Notes: a model not told the origin generated them from the letters alone. Positions 33,757 through 43,252 are shown, counted from the stretch's first letter. The stretch: DNA of 64,000 nt from Pseudanabaena frigida (GCA_003242085.1 QBML01000004.1:1-64000), one strand, 5' to 3'. Numbers and translations are program-made.

Positions 33757-36700
33757 CTACAATCCATTCCCAATCGCAAAGAACGCCGACCAATATTTAG
33801 GATGTTTGTATTGAGTCGATTTGATTAGAGAAACTTGCGCTCTGCGTAATGCTTCTGCTGCCGTAAGATCGCCTTTTTGGAGTTCGCTATAAAAGGCAGT
33901 CATAAGCGAACTTGTACCCACATCATCTACTTTCCAGAGAGAGGCGATCGCATTTTTTGCTCCTGCTTTTTGAACTTGATAACCAAAGCCTAAAACCTCT
34001 ACCCCATTTCCAAGTGTGCCTGTGCCTGTCTGACAAGCACTTAGGACGATCAAATCTACATTGGGAATTTGCCAATCACTGATTTCATTCAGACGGATTT
34101 TGTCACCGTTACCAAAAATGATGAAAGATTTGTCGGGTACACCAGTATTAAACTCGGCATGGGTAGCTAGATGGAGAATGTTGTGATCTTTAAATTGGGA
34201 TTCTACAGCTTGGCGACTAAAACTTTCCTCGGTGAGGGTAACTGAGTTTTGGAATGAATTGGAGATCGCCTGTACTTCTGTAAGCGTCGCAGGTAATCCA
34301 TCTTGTCCAAACTTTCGCTCTCCTTTTTTACCACCAAATGCTCCTGCGAGGATATTGGGTTGATTTTTTGACTTGACTGAGAAGTCAAAAAGGCTATAGG
34401 AAATTAGATTGCTAATCCGATATTTCTCGATTAGCCATGTTTTGCCATCATAGAGTGCAGCAAGGGGGACATAGCGTAATATTCCATCAGGAGCGTAGAG
34501 GATTGCTTCAACTTTAGCAGCGATAAGTTCAGCTTCAACAGGCTTGATTAGAACATCATAAAGTGCTCTAGAAGATTCTTTAACATCTTCTGAGGTAGAA
34601 TCACGGAGTTCCACTCTGTATGCAAGAATTAATTCTTCTAGTTTTTCTTTGGAGATTTTGACAGTACGGTTGACGGGGAGAGTGTTGGGTGAGAAGAGGA
34701 TGATTTCGAGGCGATCGCCTAAAATTAATGGATAAAGTAGTACTGTTCCCTGTGGGATTTTTTGGAGATAGTCAGGAACTTTATTGATTTCTGTTTTGGG
34801 AAGTTGTTGGATTTGATTAGCAAGTTGGCGATTGAGTTCTGGACTGTTCTCAAAGCTAACTGCTAAAAGCTTATCGCTAACAGCTTTCTCTGGTTCTAAA
34901 AGTTGGACACCCTGTGACGATCTATCACTACCTTTGATATTTTTGAGATAGTCTTCCAGTTCTTGAACTTTGAGCAGATCGAGGACTTGTAGGGCTTCCA
35001 TGATTCGACCTTGCTGAATTAGTAGGTCGGTGAGACGTTTATAGCTGCTAGAGACAGTTTCTAAATAAGATTTTTGGATGTCTTTATCGAGTTTACGGAT
35101 ATCTTTGCGGATCGCTTCGCGGACGTTGATCGATTGTTTGTAAAAGAGAATTGCCAGTTCGGGGCGTTTTGCTTTGGATAATACATTTCCTAAATTTGCG
35201 AGTGCTAAGCCTTCGATATTTCTTTCGCCGATCTCTCTCGTAATAGTCAATGCTTGCTGATAAGAAATCATTGCTTCTCGATCTCGATTTAGTCTTTCGT
35301 AGGCAATGGCTAAATTATTTAGAGTCTTCCCCTCACCGCTAAGGTCTTTGATTCCCCGACTGATCGCTAATACTTGCTGTAGGTACTCGAGTGCTTTGTC
35401 ATATTTGCCGAAATTAAGGTAAGCGAGTCCCAAATTTCCCAGTGAATTTCCCTCACCGAGACGGTCTTTTATTTCCCTCCTGATCGCTAAGCTTTGAAGA
35501 TGGGACTCGATTGATTTGTCATATTTGCCGAGGGAAGAGTAAGCGACTCCCAGATTTCCCAGCGCTTCTCCCTCACCTTGACGGTCTTTGATTTCCCGCG
35601 CAATCGCTAAGCTTTGCAGTTGGTACTCTGTCGCTTTGTCATATTTGCCGAGGGAAGAGTAAGCGACTCCCAGATTCCCCAGCGCATTTCCCTCACCTTG
35701 ACGGTCTTTGATTTCCCGCGCGATCGCTAATCTTTGCAGATAGAACTCGATCGCTTTGTCATATTTGCCGAGCGAATTGTAAGCGTTCCCCAGATTTCCC
35801 AGCGCATTTCCCTCACCGCTACGGTCTTTGATTTCCCGCGCGATCGCTAATCTTTGCAGTTGGTACTCTGTCGCTTTGTCATATTTGCCGAGGGAAAAGT
35901 AAGCGATTCCCAGATTTCCCAGTGACTGTCCCTCACCGAGGCGGTCTTTGATTTCCCGCGTGATCGCTAATCTTTGCAGATGGAACTCGATCGCTTTGTC
36001 GTACTTGCCGATGAAAAAGTAAGCGAGTCCCAGACCTCCCAGCGACTGTCCCTCACCGAGACGGTCTTTGATTTCCCGCGCGATCGCTAATCTTTGCAGA
36101 TGGAACTCGATCGCTTTGTCATATTTGCCGAGGGAAAAGTAAGCGACTCCCAGACCTCCCAGCGAATTCCCCTCACCGAGACGGTCTTTGATTTCCCGCG
36201 CGATCGCTAATCTTTGCAGATGGAACTCGATCGCTTTGTCATATTTGCCGAGGGAAAAGTAAGCGACTCCCAGACCTCCCAGCGAATTCCCCTCACCGAG
36301 ACGGTCTTTGATTTCCCGCGCGATCGCTAATCTTTGCAGATGGAACTCGATCGCTTTGTCATATTTGGCGAGGGAATAGTAAGCGAGCCCCAGATTTCCC
36401 AGCGCATATGCCTCACCGAGACGGTCTTTGATTTCCCGCGCGATCACTAAGCTTTGCAGATAGTACTCAATCGCTTTGTTATATTTGCCGAGGGAAGCGT
36501 AAGCGACTCCCAGATTTCCGAGCGCAATTCCCTCACCGAGACGGTCTTTGATTTCCCTCTTGATTGCTAAGCTTTGCAGTTGGCACTCGATCGCTTTGTC
36601 ATATTTGCCAAGGTTTCGGTAAGCGAGTCCCAGATTTACCAGTGTGGCTCCCTCACCTCGACTGTCTTTGATTTCCCGATAGATTGTTAATGCTTGCTGC

Positions 36701-36888
36701 CATGATTGCAATGCCGCTTCAAACTGGCTAATTTGATATTGCTGATTCCCTTGATTAAACAGTCGATCTGCTTCTGCTTTACGGTCTTGAATTGTTTGCG
36801 CTTGAGCGCTTTCATATATCACAATTGGCATCGGCAAACAAGACAAAAAAGCCAACATCGCGATACCGATTGCCTTATTCATCGCCAC
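33757..36888 (-). CDS. Secreted TPR-repeat protein with C-terminal CHAT caspase-like domain
   Basis: 1043 residues. A signal peptide ends near residue 30 (ESAQAQ). About 13 tetratricopeptide units of 40 residues follow (KYDKAIE-type starts, LGNLG-type ends), to about residue 600. A CHAT peptidase domain covers roughly 770-1040, with His910 in LHLATHAEFN and Cys952 in LIVLSACQTGTG. CHAT domains are cysteine proteases related to caspases and separase. Units 4 and 5 are identical in protein and in DNA. The signal peptide implies periplasmic or extracellular location, unlike cytoplasmic TPR-CHAT defence effectors. A cognate substrate is not evident nearby. Confidence 0.88.
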   Translation of the reverse strand: MAMNKAIGIAMLAFLSCLPMPIVIYESAQAQTIQDRKAEADRLFNQGNQQYQISQFEAALQSWQQALTIYREIKDSRGEGATLVNLGLAYRNLGKYDKAIECQLQSLAIKREIKDRLGEGIALGNLGVAYASLGKYNKAIEYYLQSLVIAREIKDRLGEAYALGNLGLAYYSLAKYDKAIEFHLQRLAIAREIKDRLGEGNSLGGLGVAYFSLGKYDKAIEFHLQRLAIAREIKDRLGEGNSLGGLGVAYFSLGKYDKAIEFHLQRLAIAREIKDRLGEGQSLGGLGLAYFFIGKYDKAIEFHLQRLAITREIKDRLGEGQSLGNLGIAYFSLGKYDKATEYQLQRLAIAREIKDRSGEGNALGNLGNAYNSLGKYDKAIEFYLQRLAIAREIKDRQGEGNALGNLGVAYSSLGKYDKATEYQLQSLAIAREIKDRQGEGEALGNLGVAYSSLGKYDKSIESHLQSLAIRREIKDRLGEGNSLGNLGLAYLNFGKYDKALEYLQQVLAISRGIKDLSGEGKTLNNLAIAYERLNRDREAMISYQQALTITREIGERNIEGLALANLGNVLSKAKRPELAILFYKQSINVREAIRKDIRKLDKDIQKSYLETVSSSYKRLTDLLIQQGRIMEALQVLDLLKVQELEDYLKNIKGSDRSSQGVQLLEPEKAVSDKLLAVSFENSPELNRQLANQIQQLPKTEINKVPDYLQKIPQGTVLLYPLILGDRLEIILFSPNTLPVNRTVKISKEKLEELILAYRVELRDSTSEDVKESSRALYDVLIKPVEAELIAAKVEAILYAPDGILRYVPLAALYDGKTWLIEKYRISNLISYSLFDFSVKSKNQPNILAGAFGGKKGERKFGQDGLPATLTEVQAISNSFQNSVTLTEESFSRQAVESQFKDHNILHLATHAEFNTGVPDKSFIIFGNGDKIRLNEISDWQIPNVDLIVLSACQTGTGTLGNGVEVLGFGYQVQKAGAKNAIASLWKVDDVGTSSLMTAFYSELQKGDLTAAEALRRAQVSLIKSTQYKHPKYWSAFFAIGNGL
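35400..36620 (-). repeat. Tandem 120-bp repeats encoding TPR units
   Basis: About ten consecutive 120-bp units with few differences, inside the TPR-CHAT gene. The units at 36121-36240 and 36241-36360 are identical base for base. Many units contain the HIP1 octamer GCGATCGC. Confidence 0.85.
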
Positions 36889-37004
36889 ATCCTCACATTT
36901 ACATCAAAGCCTGTATTTTCCTACCAGCAAGCATAAAGCGATATTTCCAAAAATTTGTAGCAATGGAAGATATATCTAGGACAAAGCAAAACTTTTATTG
37001 CTAT

Positions 37005-37054
37005 ATCTCCTAAAAAAAAGCACCGCCCTCAGGCAGTGCTTTTTTTTAGGAGAT
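37005..37054 (-). terminator. 23-bp hairpin containing the end of the FKBP gene
   Basis: Arms 37005-37027 and 37032-37054 pair with one mismatch around CTCA; the core is AAAGCACCGCC. On the minus strand the stem begins inside the last codons (ATC TCC TAA) of the FKBP gene, so part of the stem is coding. Confidence 0.7.
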
Positions 37055-37582
37055 GCGTAAAAGTTCGACATCAAAAATTAATGTGGCATTCGGAGGAATG
37101 ACTCCACCTGCTCCACGAGCGCCATAACCGAGATCTGGTGGAATAATCAAGGTGTAGCGATCGCCAACACGCATAATCGATAAACCCTCATCCCAACCCT
37201 TAATCACTTGACCAACGCCAAGCTTGAAGGAAAAAGGACTATTGCGATCGCGAGAACTATCGAACTTCGTACCATCTTCGAGCGTGCCAGTGTAATGCAC
37301 GATCACGGTATCGCCCTTCTTAGGAGTTGCACCTGTACCAGCAGTGATCACTTTGTATTTGAGACCAGTGCCAGTTTCTTTGATTTCGGAATCACTCATA
37401 CTATTTAAAGGTGCTTCTGCTATTTTTACTTCTGTTTGATTTGGTGCGCCTGTAGACGGTACACCACTGCTAGCGACTGCTTCCTGTCCACCTGTAATTT
37501 GAGCAACTACAATGACCAGTACAGCAACTGCCATAATGCCAAAGCTAATCAAAATTCCTTTCAAGGCTATATCTCCAATCAA
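37046..37582 (-). CDS. FKBP-type peptidyl-prolyl isomerase, membrane-anchored or secreted
   Basis: 178 residues. An N-terminal hydrophobic helix ([19 protein letters not shown]) serves as signal or anchor. A disordered linker leads to one FKBP domain (about 68-178) with [40 protein letters not shown] and [20 protein letters not shown]. It catalyses proline isomerisation, probably in the periplasm or thylakoid lumen. Its stop codon lies within the stem of a long hairpin. It sits upstream of the TPR-CHAT gene on the same strand, but the two are separated by that hairpin. Confidence 0.9.
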   Translation of the reverse strand: MIGDIALKGILISFGIMAVAVLVIVVAQITGGQEAVASSGVPSTGAPNQTEVKIAEAPLNSMSDSEIKETGTGLKYKVITAGTGATPKKGDTVIVHYTGTLEDGTKFDSSRDRNSPFSFKLGVGQVIKGWDEGLSIMRVGDRYTLIIPPDLGYGARGAGGVIPPNATLIFDVELLRIS

Positions 37583-37661
37583 TTACGTTATGACTAAGCT
37601 TTTGGGATCTTATACCAATTAAGTGAAGTGTGACTATACCTGACTTAGTCAGCTAGTTCTT

Positions 37662-37704
37662 TTAAACAAAAAAGAGTTCGCTTAGCGAACTCTTTTTTGT
37701 TTAA
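37662..37704 (-). terminator. Perfect 20-bp hairpin downstream of tRNA-Phe
   Basis: Arms 37662-37681 and 37685-37704 are exact complements around TTA, with a core GAGTTCGC and A6/T6 flanks. It begins 2 nt past the 3' end of the tRNA on the minus strand. Confidence 0.8.
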
Positions 37705-37706
37705 CA

Positions 37707-37779
37707 TGCCAGGAACGAGATTTGAACTCGTGACACGTGGATTTTCAGTCCACTGCTCTACCAACTGAGCTATCCCGGC
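37707..37779 (-). tRNA. trnF: tRNA-Phe (anticodon GAA)
   Basis: 73 nt. The acceptor stem GCCGGGA pairs with TTCCTGGC, including one G-U. The D arm is GCTCAGTTGGTAGAGC, the anticodon loop CTGAAAA gives GAA, and the T arm has GAGTTCAAATCTC. The 3' CCA is not encoded, so it is added enzymatically. It is monocistronic, with a perfect hairpin just downstream. No intron. Confidence 0.95.
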
Positions 37780-37927
37780 TTGGTGCGTTTTTTTGCGCTT
37801 TACTAAGATAACACTGTCTTGGATTTTCAATCAACAAATTTTTAAAAATTTATGGCGATCGCCATAAGGCATTGCTAAAAGACTCAGAATATATAGCAAT
37901 AAAAGTTTTGCTTAGAACATAAAACCC

Positions 37928-37968
37928 AAATAAATAGAGGCGGCGCGAAGCGCCACCTCTATTTATTT
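37928..37968. repeat. 19-bp inverted repeat element with family flank
   Basis: AAATAAATAGAGGCGGCGC pairs with GCGCCACCTCTATTTATTT around GAA, with one mismatch. Upstream TATAGCAATAAAAGTTTTGC is shared with the reverse complement at 36977-37005 and, diverged, with 56651. It is not adjacent to a gene end on its left. Confidence 0.6.
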
Positions 37969-37973
37969 CTGCT

Positions 37974-38030
37974 ATAAAGCTTAAAGACTAAAAGCGGAGC
38001 TTTGCTCCGCTTTTAGTCTTTAAGCTTTAT
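37974..38030 (-). terminator. Perfect 27-bp hairpin spanning the YdcF-like stop codon
   Basis: Arms 37974-38000 and 38004-38030 are exact over 27 bp around TTT; the core is AAAAGCGGAGC. On the minus strand the stem begins one base before the TAA of the YdcF-like gene. It is one of the longest perfect stems in the window. Confidence 0.75.
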
Positions 38031-38635
38031 GAGCCTGTGACTAACCAAAAAACCGATCGCAGTCCATCACGCAAAGTTTTCGCAGGATTTTCTGATTGGA
38101 TTTTTGATGGGATGGCAATCGGATGCATCTCAATACCACGACTGCCCAAAACAATTTTGCCAATGATCATCGCACGGGGCATATGAAAATCAGAGGTAAT
38201 TACATATACATCCGTAATCTTACGTTTCTCGAACTCCGTCACCATAATCGTAAAGTTAGTAACCGTATCGACTGCTCGATAATCTAAATGAATACGACTA
38301 CGCGACACTCCTGCGCTATCAAACACATACTGAGCGTATTCCTCTGGACTTCCTGACGATACAAAAATCGGTAGGTGAGGATGCTGTAAAGCAAACTGAG
38401 CAGCAAATTTTTCGCGGGTCGGTGATCCGCCTAAGACTAGGATCGCCTGAGGTTCGCTAGTAGGTAGTTTAGATGGGCTAGCATCGCTTGGGGGCAAACA
38501 TGGTACTCCAAATATCACGCACCCAGAAGCAATTAACCCAGATAAAGCTGTCATAGAAATCCTGCTAGGAAATGGGTCAATCATCATCATTCTTTTGTTG
38601 CAAACCAGCAAAATACTATCTGGACAATGGAACAA
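38027..38635 (-). CDS. YdcF/ElyC-like DUF218 protein
   Basis: 202 residues at most. An N-terminal hydrophobic stretch (MTALSGLIASGCVIFGVPC) is a signal or anchor. The DUF218 Rossmann-like core contains AILVLGGSPTREKFAAQFAL, the SSGSPEEYA loop, the AVDTVTNFTIMV segment and VITSDFHMPRAMII. Family members act in envelope carbon or undecaprenyl metabolism, or vancomycin resistance, but the reaction is unclear. ATG codons at 38635 and at several later positions (Met16-18) are possible; the true start is uncertain. It lies 24 nt after recR. Confidence 0.75.
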   Translation of the reverse strand: MFHCPDSILLVCNKRMMMIDPFPSRISMTALSGLIASGCVIFGVPCLPPSDASPSKLPTSEPQAILVLGGSPTREKFAAQFALQHPHLPIFVSSGSPEEYAQYVFDSAGVSRSRIHLDYRAVDTVTNFTIMVTEFEKRKITDVYVITSDFHMPRAMIIGKIVLGSRGIEMHPIAIPSKIQSENPAKTLRDGLRSVFWLVTGS

Positions 38636-38659
38636 TGTGCAACATGATATTTGCGGATT

Positions 38660-39256
38660 TCATAGGTCTATTTCGCGTCTACCCTCGATCGCTTTGGCGA
38701 GTGTTACCTCATCTGCATATTCTAAGTCACCTCCCATCGGAATACCAAAGGCAATTCGCGTAACTTTTGTAAATGGTTTTAGTAATCCGCCCACATATAG
38801 AGTCGTAGTTTCGCCTTCAACACTGGGAGCGATCGCCATGATCACCTCGGCGACTTTATTACCACTGACACGGCGGACTAGGCTCTGGATATTTAGCTGA
38901 TCGGGGCTAATCCCATCCATTGGCGAAATTAGCCCACCAAGAACATGATATTTACCACGATATTCGCGTGTTTTTTCGAGAGCAATGAGGTCACGGGAGT
39001 CAGCAACTACGCAAATAATCGCGTTATCACGACTGGGATGAGCGCAAATTTCGCATATCGGCTCTGCGGATAGATGACCGCATACGGTGCAGCTACCAAC
39101 TAGTTGCTTGGCTTGAATTAATGCTTGAGCTAAGGCTTCGATCTCTTCGGTGGGGCGTTTGATGATATGAAGCGATAGGCGTTGGGCTGTTTTTGCCCCA
39201 ACACCTGGTAGGCGCTGCAATTGTTCGATGAGATTGGCTAGAGGTCGAGTGTACAA
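38660..39256 (-). CDS. recR: Recombination mediator protein RecR
   Basis: 198 residues, the usual length. The helix-hairpin-helix [20 protein letters not shown] is followed by a four-Cys zinc finger (CTVCGH, then CEICAHP). The TOPRIM domain has [14 protein letters not shown] and [12 protein letters not shown], ending in the Walker-like [11 protein letters not shown]. RecR acts with RecO and RecF in gap repair and loads RecA onto SSB-coated DNA. It lies upstream of the YdcF-like gene with 24 nt between. Confidence 0.95.
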   Translation of the reverse strand: MYTRPLANLIEQLQRLPGVGAKTAQRLSLHIIKRPTEEIEALAQALIQAKQLVGSCTVCGHLSAEPICEICAHPSRDNAIICVVADSRDLIALEKTREYRGKYHVLGGLISPMDGISPDQLNIQSLVRRVSGNKVAEVIMAIAPSVEGETTTLYVGGLLKPFTKVTRIAFGIPMGGDLEYADEVTLAKAIEGRREIDL

Positions 39257-39351
39257 GACAGCGAAGGCATGAAGTAACCTAACAATTTTAACGTTACTTC
39301 GGCTAACTATGTTGGCTGAACAAAGCGATGCACTGAGCTTGCTGTCGAAGC

Positions 39352-39942
39352 CTAATCTATGGGATTGACTTTAACAAATCGATGTTGCAGATCGTAAGCT
39401 TCCTTCTCCATAAGATTATTTTCATATTTTTGCTTGGCTCGTTTATACTCCACAAAATATCTATAGCCAAACTGATCTAAGCCTCCATTCTGAGCGCATT
39501 GACGGACATGCACCATTTCATGGGATAAAACCGCTAATTGCTTGAGATCTTCGGGATTGTAGGGGGCGCGGAGATAAATGCGATCGCAATAGGTTTGGGC
39601 GATCGAATCAACTTTGCCAAAATGTACCGCAACATTGCCAAGCACCCATCGATCCATCATTTGGGCGTTGTAGATGACGGTGACGCGATCGATATAGTCA
39701 ATAAAATATCGGCGGAGATAACGCTTCTGCACGTTATCTAGAGGTACACCTTCGCCATTTTTAGAGTGCATCGTTTTTGCAGCTGCTTGATAGGCGATCG
39801 AGCCAGCCTGTCCCCAAGCTTCTTCGACTAGACTTGATTTGGCTTCAGAGTTGGCAAAAAAATTTGTGTCTGAAAGACCTATTGCGGTCACTATTGCTAG
39901 GGTAACCAAAATTAAAAAGCTGATTCTACGAAGAATATTCAT
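39352..39942 (-). CDS. Secreted zincin-type metallopeptidase (HExxH, DUF4157-like)
   Basis: 196 residues. A signal peptide ([18 protein letters not shown]) is followed by a helical region. The zinc motif [10 protein letters not shown] (HExxH) sits at about residues 141-145, preceded by [15 protein letters not shown]. The downstream [11 protein letters not shown] segment may supply a third ligand. It resembles the DUF4157 family of metallopeptidases with an HExxHxxQ-like site. It is probably periplasmic. It is not near any contractile injection genes. The peptidase activity is inferred. Confidence 0.65.
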   Translation of the reverse strand: MNILRRISFLILVTLAIVTAIGLSDTNFFANSEAKSSLVEEAWGQAGSIAYQAAAKTMHSKNGEGVPLDNVQKRYLRRYFIDYIDRVTVIYNAQMMDRWVLGNVAVHFGKVDSIAQTYCDRIYLRAPYNPEDLKQLAVLSHEMVHVRQCAQNGGLDQFGYRYFVEYKRAKQKYENNLMEKEAYDLQHRFVKVNPID

Positions 39943-40008
39943 TGAGCTTGACAGCGCTCCAAGTTATAGCTAAATCCAAATAACTTTTCAAAATTATTTG
40001 TAATTCTC

Positions 40009-40049
40009 AAGCTTAAAAAGAGTTGGTATGGAAAACTCTTTTTAAGCTT
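40009..40049 (-). terminator. 16-bp perfect hairpin overlapping the PP2C stop
   Basis: AAGCTTAAAAAGAGTT pairs exactly with AACTCTTTTTAAGCTT around 9 nt. On the minus strand the stem starts within the TAA of the phosphatase gene. Confidence 0.65.
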
Positions 40050-40833
40050 AACTATTCTGATTTAATTCGTTAGAAACAATTACCACAGTAATGTTGTCCC
40101 GACCGCCTCTTAACTTAGCTGACTCGATTAAAGATTGAGCAGCTTGTTGACCGTTGCGGATGCTCTTGAGCTGATGGGCTATGCGATCGTCGCTTAGTTC
40201 TTCGGTTAAACCATCGCTACAAATCAAGAAGCGATCGCCTGGTTGCCATTCGATTTCCCGCGCAGTGATGGACTTCAGATCTTCACGCCCCAAACATTGC
40301 AATAACATATGTCGCCAAGGATGACTTTTTGCCTCATCGGGATTTACCACTCCAGTTTGGATCGCACGAGCAATCCATGTGTGGTCATCGCTAATTTGGT
40401 CGAGCTTAGCTCCATGCAAGCGATATAAACGTGAATCACCAATATGGCAATACCAAGGCTGTTCGTCGCGGAATAACAATATGACGATGGTTGTACCCAT
40501 GTCCGATCGCACAGGATTAGCTGCTTGATCGTTAATAATCGCTTGGTTTGCTTTGTCGATCGCATCTTGCATCAACTTTTGGGGATCGGTCTCGACATCC
40601 CAGAGTGCATCTAGACAATCACGAATTGAATCGACAGCAATTTGACTGGCTACTTCGCCACCTGCATGTCCTCCCATGCCATCAGCAACTACAAAAAATC
40701 GCCCATCAGGATCGATGTAGTAAGAATCTTGGTTGGCTGATCTGACACAGCCTGTATCGGTTGCTCCCGCAAATAGACGCTTCATGTTAGGTGGTTCGGC
40801 TCGACGTATTGAATTGACCAGTTCTGCTAGCAA
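40048..40833 (-). CDS. PP2C-family serine/threonine protein phosphatase
   Basis: 261 residues, the minimal bacterial PP2C (Stp1/PrpC-like, as PphA). The catalytic metal motifs are RSANQDSYYI, VVADGMGGHAGGEVAS, ICSDGLTEEL and GGRDNITVVIV. It dephosphorylates Ser/Thr residues in the cytoplasm. In cyanobacteria PphA dephosphorylates PII; I cannot say whether this copy does. No membrane helix. ATG codons at 40833 and at Met18 (40782) are possible; the second aligns better with typical starts (MKRLFAGATD). Confidence 0.9.
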   Translation of the reverse strand: MLAELVNSIRRAEPPNMKRLFAGATDTGCVRSANQDSYYIDPDGRFFVVADGMGGHAGGEVASQIAVDSIRDCLDALWDVETDPQKLMQDAIDKANQAIINDQAANPVRSDMGTTIVILLFRDEQPWYCHIGDSRLYRLHGAKLDQISDDHTWIARAIQTGVVNPDEAKSHPWRHMLLQCLGREDLKSITAREIEWQPGDRFLICSDGLTEELSDDRIAHQLKSIRNGQQAAQSLIESAKLRGGRDNITVVIVSNELNQNS

Positions 40834-41024
40834 TCTTTAGTTTAGCCTCCATAGGCAAAAACTACAGTAATTCTTATTATGAAAATTAGGTTTGATAAAA
40901 GTCCGTCAATGGTGGACTTTTGCCATGAATTTTATTAGCAAATGCGATGCTAATGTACCAGTTTAGCTAAAGGAGGCGTAAATTAACTTCTTTAGCTAGT
41001 CTGTCTATGGCTATCAATCCAAAA

Positions 41025-42716
41025 TCAACGTTCTGGACGATCTATCCGCGATAACAATCGTAATAAAACTGATATAAAGATTACCGCAACGATCGCAGCA
41101 AAGCTTGCAGGAATATTCCAGCCATTCACAAATAACAGGGTGGCACATAGTAAACATGTGGCACTTAATAAAGCATAAATTGCGCCGATTCCGACGTTGC
41201 TAAGCCGCCTTAACATGCGATCGGTTTCTTGAGATTTAATCCTGACGCGGATATCGCCGCGATCGAGTTTGGATAATGTTTCATCAATGCGACGGGGCAA
41301 GGCGATCGCGGTATTGCTGACCTGTGCGGCTTGCCTACCTAGTTCTCCGAGAAAAGCAGTCGATAAATTTCCTGACTCCTTAGCGCTGCCATTTTCCATA
41401 AGATTAGTTGCGTAGGGTTTTGCGACTTCCATAAAGTTAAAGCTGGGATCGAGTCCTTTGCCCAGACCCTCAAGGGTTGAGAGCGCTCTGATTACAAAGG
41501 TAAATGTTGCGGGAAAGCGAAATGGTTGGTCATAAGCAATATCGTACAAATCATCGCTGATAGAGGCAACCGACTGTTTTTCCATCGGTTGTCCCATAAA
41601 GTTATCGAGCATATATTGAACCGATCGTCTAATCGGCCCAATATCGCCACTTATTTCTAATGCACCAAGCTCGATTAAGGAATTAACGACAGCATCCGCA
41701 TCTTTTTGGGCGATTCCAAAAAAAGTTCGTAATAATTTCTCGCGGGTGATGGACTGGATCTGTCCCATCATCCCAAAGTCATAGAAAATTAATTCGCCTT
41801 TGCCAGTTACCGCTAAATTTCCAGGATGGGGGTCGGCGTGGAAAAAACCATGATTTAGTAGCTGCTCTAGATATGCCTCTGCGCCAATGCGGGCGATAAC
41901 TTGGCGATCGATCCCTGCGGCTTCGAGGGCTTCATAGTTGCTGACTTTGATACCAGGTAAATACTCTAAAGTCAGCACTCGCCTAGATGCGTAGCGCCAA
42001 TAAACTCGCGGAACCATAATACGGCGATCGCCCCGAAAGTTACGGCGAAAGGTATCCGCATTGCGTCCTTCGTTCAAATAATCTGCTTCTTGGTAAAGTA
42101 TTTTGCGGCATTCTTCATAAATACCCACCCAGTCACGCCCGCGACCATATTTGGGATGATTTTGAAAATATTGAGCAATTCGCTTGAGAATGCCTAAATC
42201 GATCGCAAATAATTTTAGTAAGCCTGGCCGCTGTACCTTGACGACGATTTCTTCGCCTGTATGTAATTGCGCCTTATGTACTTGCCCTAAACTCGCCGCC
42301 GCTAAAGGAATTGGATCGAAATAACCAAACATTTCATTAACGGGCTTGCCTAAATCTGCTTCAATAATTTGGATCGCCCTTGCTGCTGTAAATGCAGGAA
42401 CCTCATCTTGAAGCTTTGATAGCTCTTCTACTGACTCAGTTGGCAAGATATCGGCGCGGGTAGACAGCAATTGTCCGACCTTGATAAAGGTGGGACCTAG
42501 TTGCAACATCGACTCGCGCAACCAAATTGCCCGTTTACGAGTACGTTTTTTGACTTTGGCTTCAGTTTTGCCGCCGATATAGCTCCATTTTTTGCCGTCG
42601 CTCCAAACCATCCAAGAGAATATTAAAACTGTGCGCCAAATATCTATGGTGCGAGCGAGTTCAGAGTAGTTGTCACGACTCCAGCGATAATTGGGTTCAG
42701 AGGATAAAACTGACAC
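41025..42716 (-). CDS. AarF/UbiB (ABC1) family kinase-like protein
   Basis: 563 residues. The ABC1 core has the N-terminal KVGQLLSTRADILPTE extension, ALASLGQVHKAQL-like Ala-rich loop (here AAASLGQVHKAQL), HADPHPGNLAV and the FYDFGMMGQI metal-binding DFG. Two C-terminal hydrophobic segments (about 505-555) anchor it to the membrane. Family members support ubiquinone or plastoquinone and lipid metabolism as ATPases. It is single, divergent from the zinc-ribbon and comEC genes, and the intergenic region holds a large palindrome. Confidence 0.9.
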   Translation of the reverse strand: MSVLSSEPNYRWSRDNYSELARTIDIWRTVLIFSWMVWSDGKKWSYIGGKTEAKVKKRTRKRAIWLRESMLQLGPTFIKVGQLLSTRADILPTESVEELSKLQDEVPAFTAARAIQIIEADLGKPVNEMFGYFDPIPLAAASLGQVHKAQLHTGEEIVVKVQRPGLLKLFAIDLGILKRIAQYFQNHPKYGRGRDWVGIYEECRKILYQEADYLNEGRNADTFRRNFRGDRRIMVPRVYWRYASRRVLTLEYLPGIKVSNYEALEAAGIDRQVIARIGAEAYLEQLLNHGFFHADPHPGNLAVTGKGELIFYDFGMMGQIQSITREKLLRTFFGIAQKDADAVVNSLIELGALEISGDIGPIRRSVQYMLDNFMGQPMEKQSVASISDDLYDIAYDQPFRFPATFTFVIRALSTLEGLGKGLDPSFNFMEVAKPYATNLMENGSAKESGNLSTAFLGELGRQAAQVSNTAIALPRRIDETLSKLDRGDIRVRIKSQETDRMLRRLSNVGIGAIYALLSATCLLCATLLFVNGWNIPASFAAIVAVIFISVLLRLLSRIDRPER

Positions 42717-42800
42717 GGCTCACTAACGATGGAAGGACTATTAAAAATCTGTAACAAACCTTTACATCTTAACCCGATTATTTCTACTCTGTAACACATC

Positions 42801-42859
42801 AAAAAGCCTAAAAAGCTGTGGCGCACACTGCGCGTGCACCACAGCTTTTTAGGCTTTTT
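42801..42859. repeat. Perfect 21-bp outer-stem palindrome between divergent genes
   Basis: Arms 42801-42821 and 42839-42859 (AAAAAGCCTAAAAAGCTGTG plus G) are exact around a 17-nt GC-rich loop with inner GCAC/GTGC. It lies between the starts of the AarF and the zinc-ribbon gene, so it terminates neither. Confidence 0.65.
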
Positions 42860-42972
42860 ACATCAAGATTGAGCAGGATCAGACATTTGCTGGTAATCTT
42901 GCGGTAACTTAATGCAAGATTGGAAATATTGATCGCAAAGTCGCGTTACCTGCCAACTTTTTACAAATTTTT

Positions 42973-43248
42973 ATGGAAGCTTTTAATCCAGTTCCTCCAG
43001 AGTGGGTCGAAAAGGCGACACATGCCAATGGGTTTTGTTGTCCTAGCTGTGGACAGCCACCAAGTAAAGCTGAAGCTGTGTGGGTTAATCGCCGATCGCC
43101 TGTTTATACCGAAAACCATCAGCGCAAATGGCAAGAGTTTTATCGCTGTGATTGCCAATCAGTATGGTGGGCTTGGAGCAACGATCGCCCACCTTCAGAG
43201 TTTAGCGATCGGGCGATTCGGAATAATTATGATGACGATGTAATTTAA
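42973..43248 (+). CDS. Small Cys-rich (zinc ribbon-like) cyanobacterial protein
   Basis: 91 residues. Two cysteine pairs, CCPSCGQ (about 22-28) and CDC (about 59-61), suggest a zinc ribbon. The rest is polar with WVNRRSPVYTENHQRKWQEF and a Trp-rich segment (VWWAWSNDRPP). It looks like a conserved small protein of unknown function. It starts at the ATG at 42973 and ends 4 nt before comEC, so the two are probably cotranscribed. Another frame (42920-43243) overlaps but has no such pattern. Confidence 0.7.
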   Translation: MEAFNPVPPEWVEKATHANGFCCPSCGQPPSKAEAVWVNRRSPVYTENHQRKWQEFYRCDCQSVWWAWSNDRPPSEFSDRAIRNNYDDDVI

Positions 43249-43252
43249 GTAG

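Noticed and set aside
35400-36620. Regular repeats considered as a CRISPR array
   Set aside because: The 120-bp period stays in frame, encodes TPR units without unique spacers, and lies inside a CDS.
33757-36888. TPR-CHAT protein as a cytoplasmic type III-E-like defence effector
   Set aside because: It has a clear signal peptide and no CRISPR or gRAMP gene nearby.
37645-37830. Minus-strand ORF of 61 codons
   Set aside because: It reads through the tRNA-Phe gene; its AGIAQLVEQ/TSSNLVPG pattern is the well-known translation artefact of tRNA sequences.
42920-43243. Plus-strand ORF of 107 codons
   Set aside because: It lies in another frame of the Cys-rich 91-codon gene, whose cysteine pattern and 4-nt spacing to comEC make it the real one.
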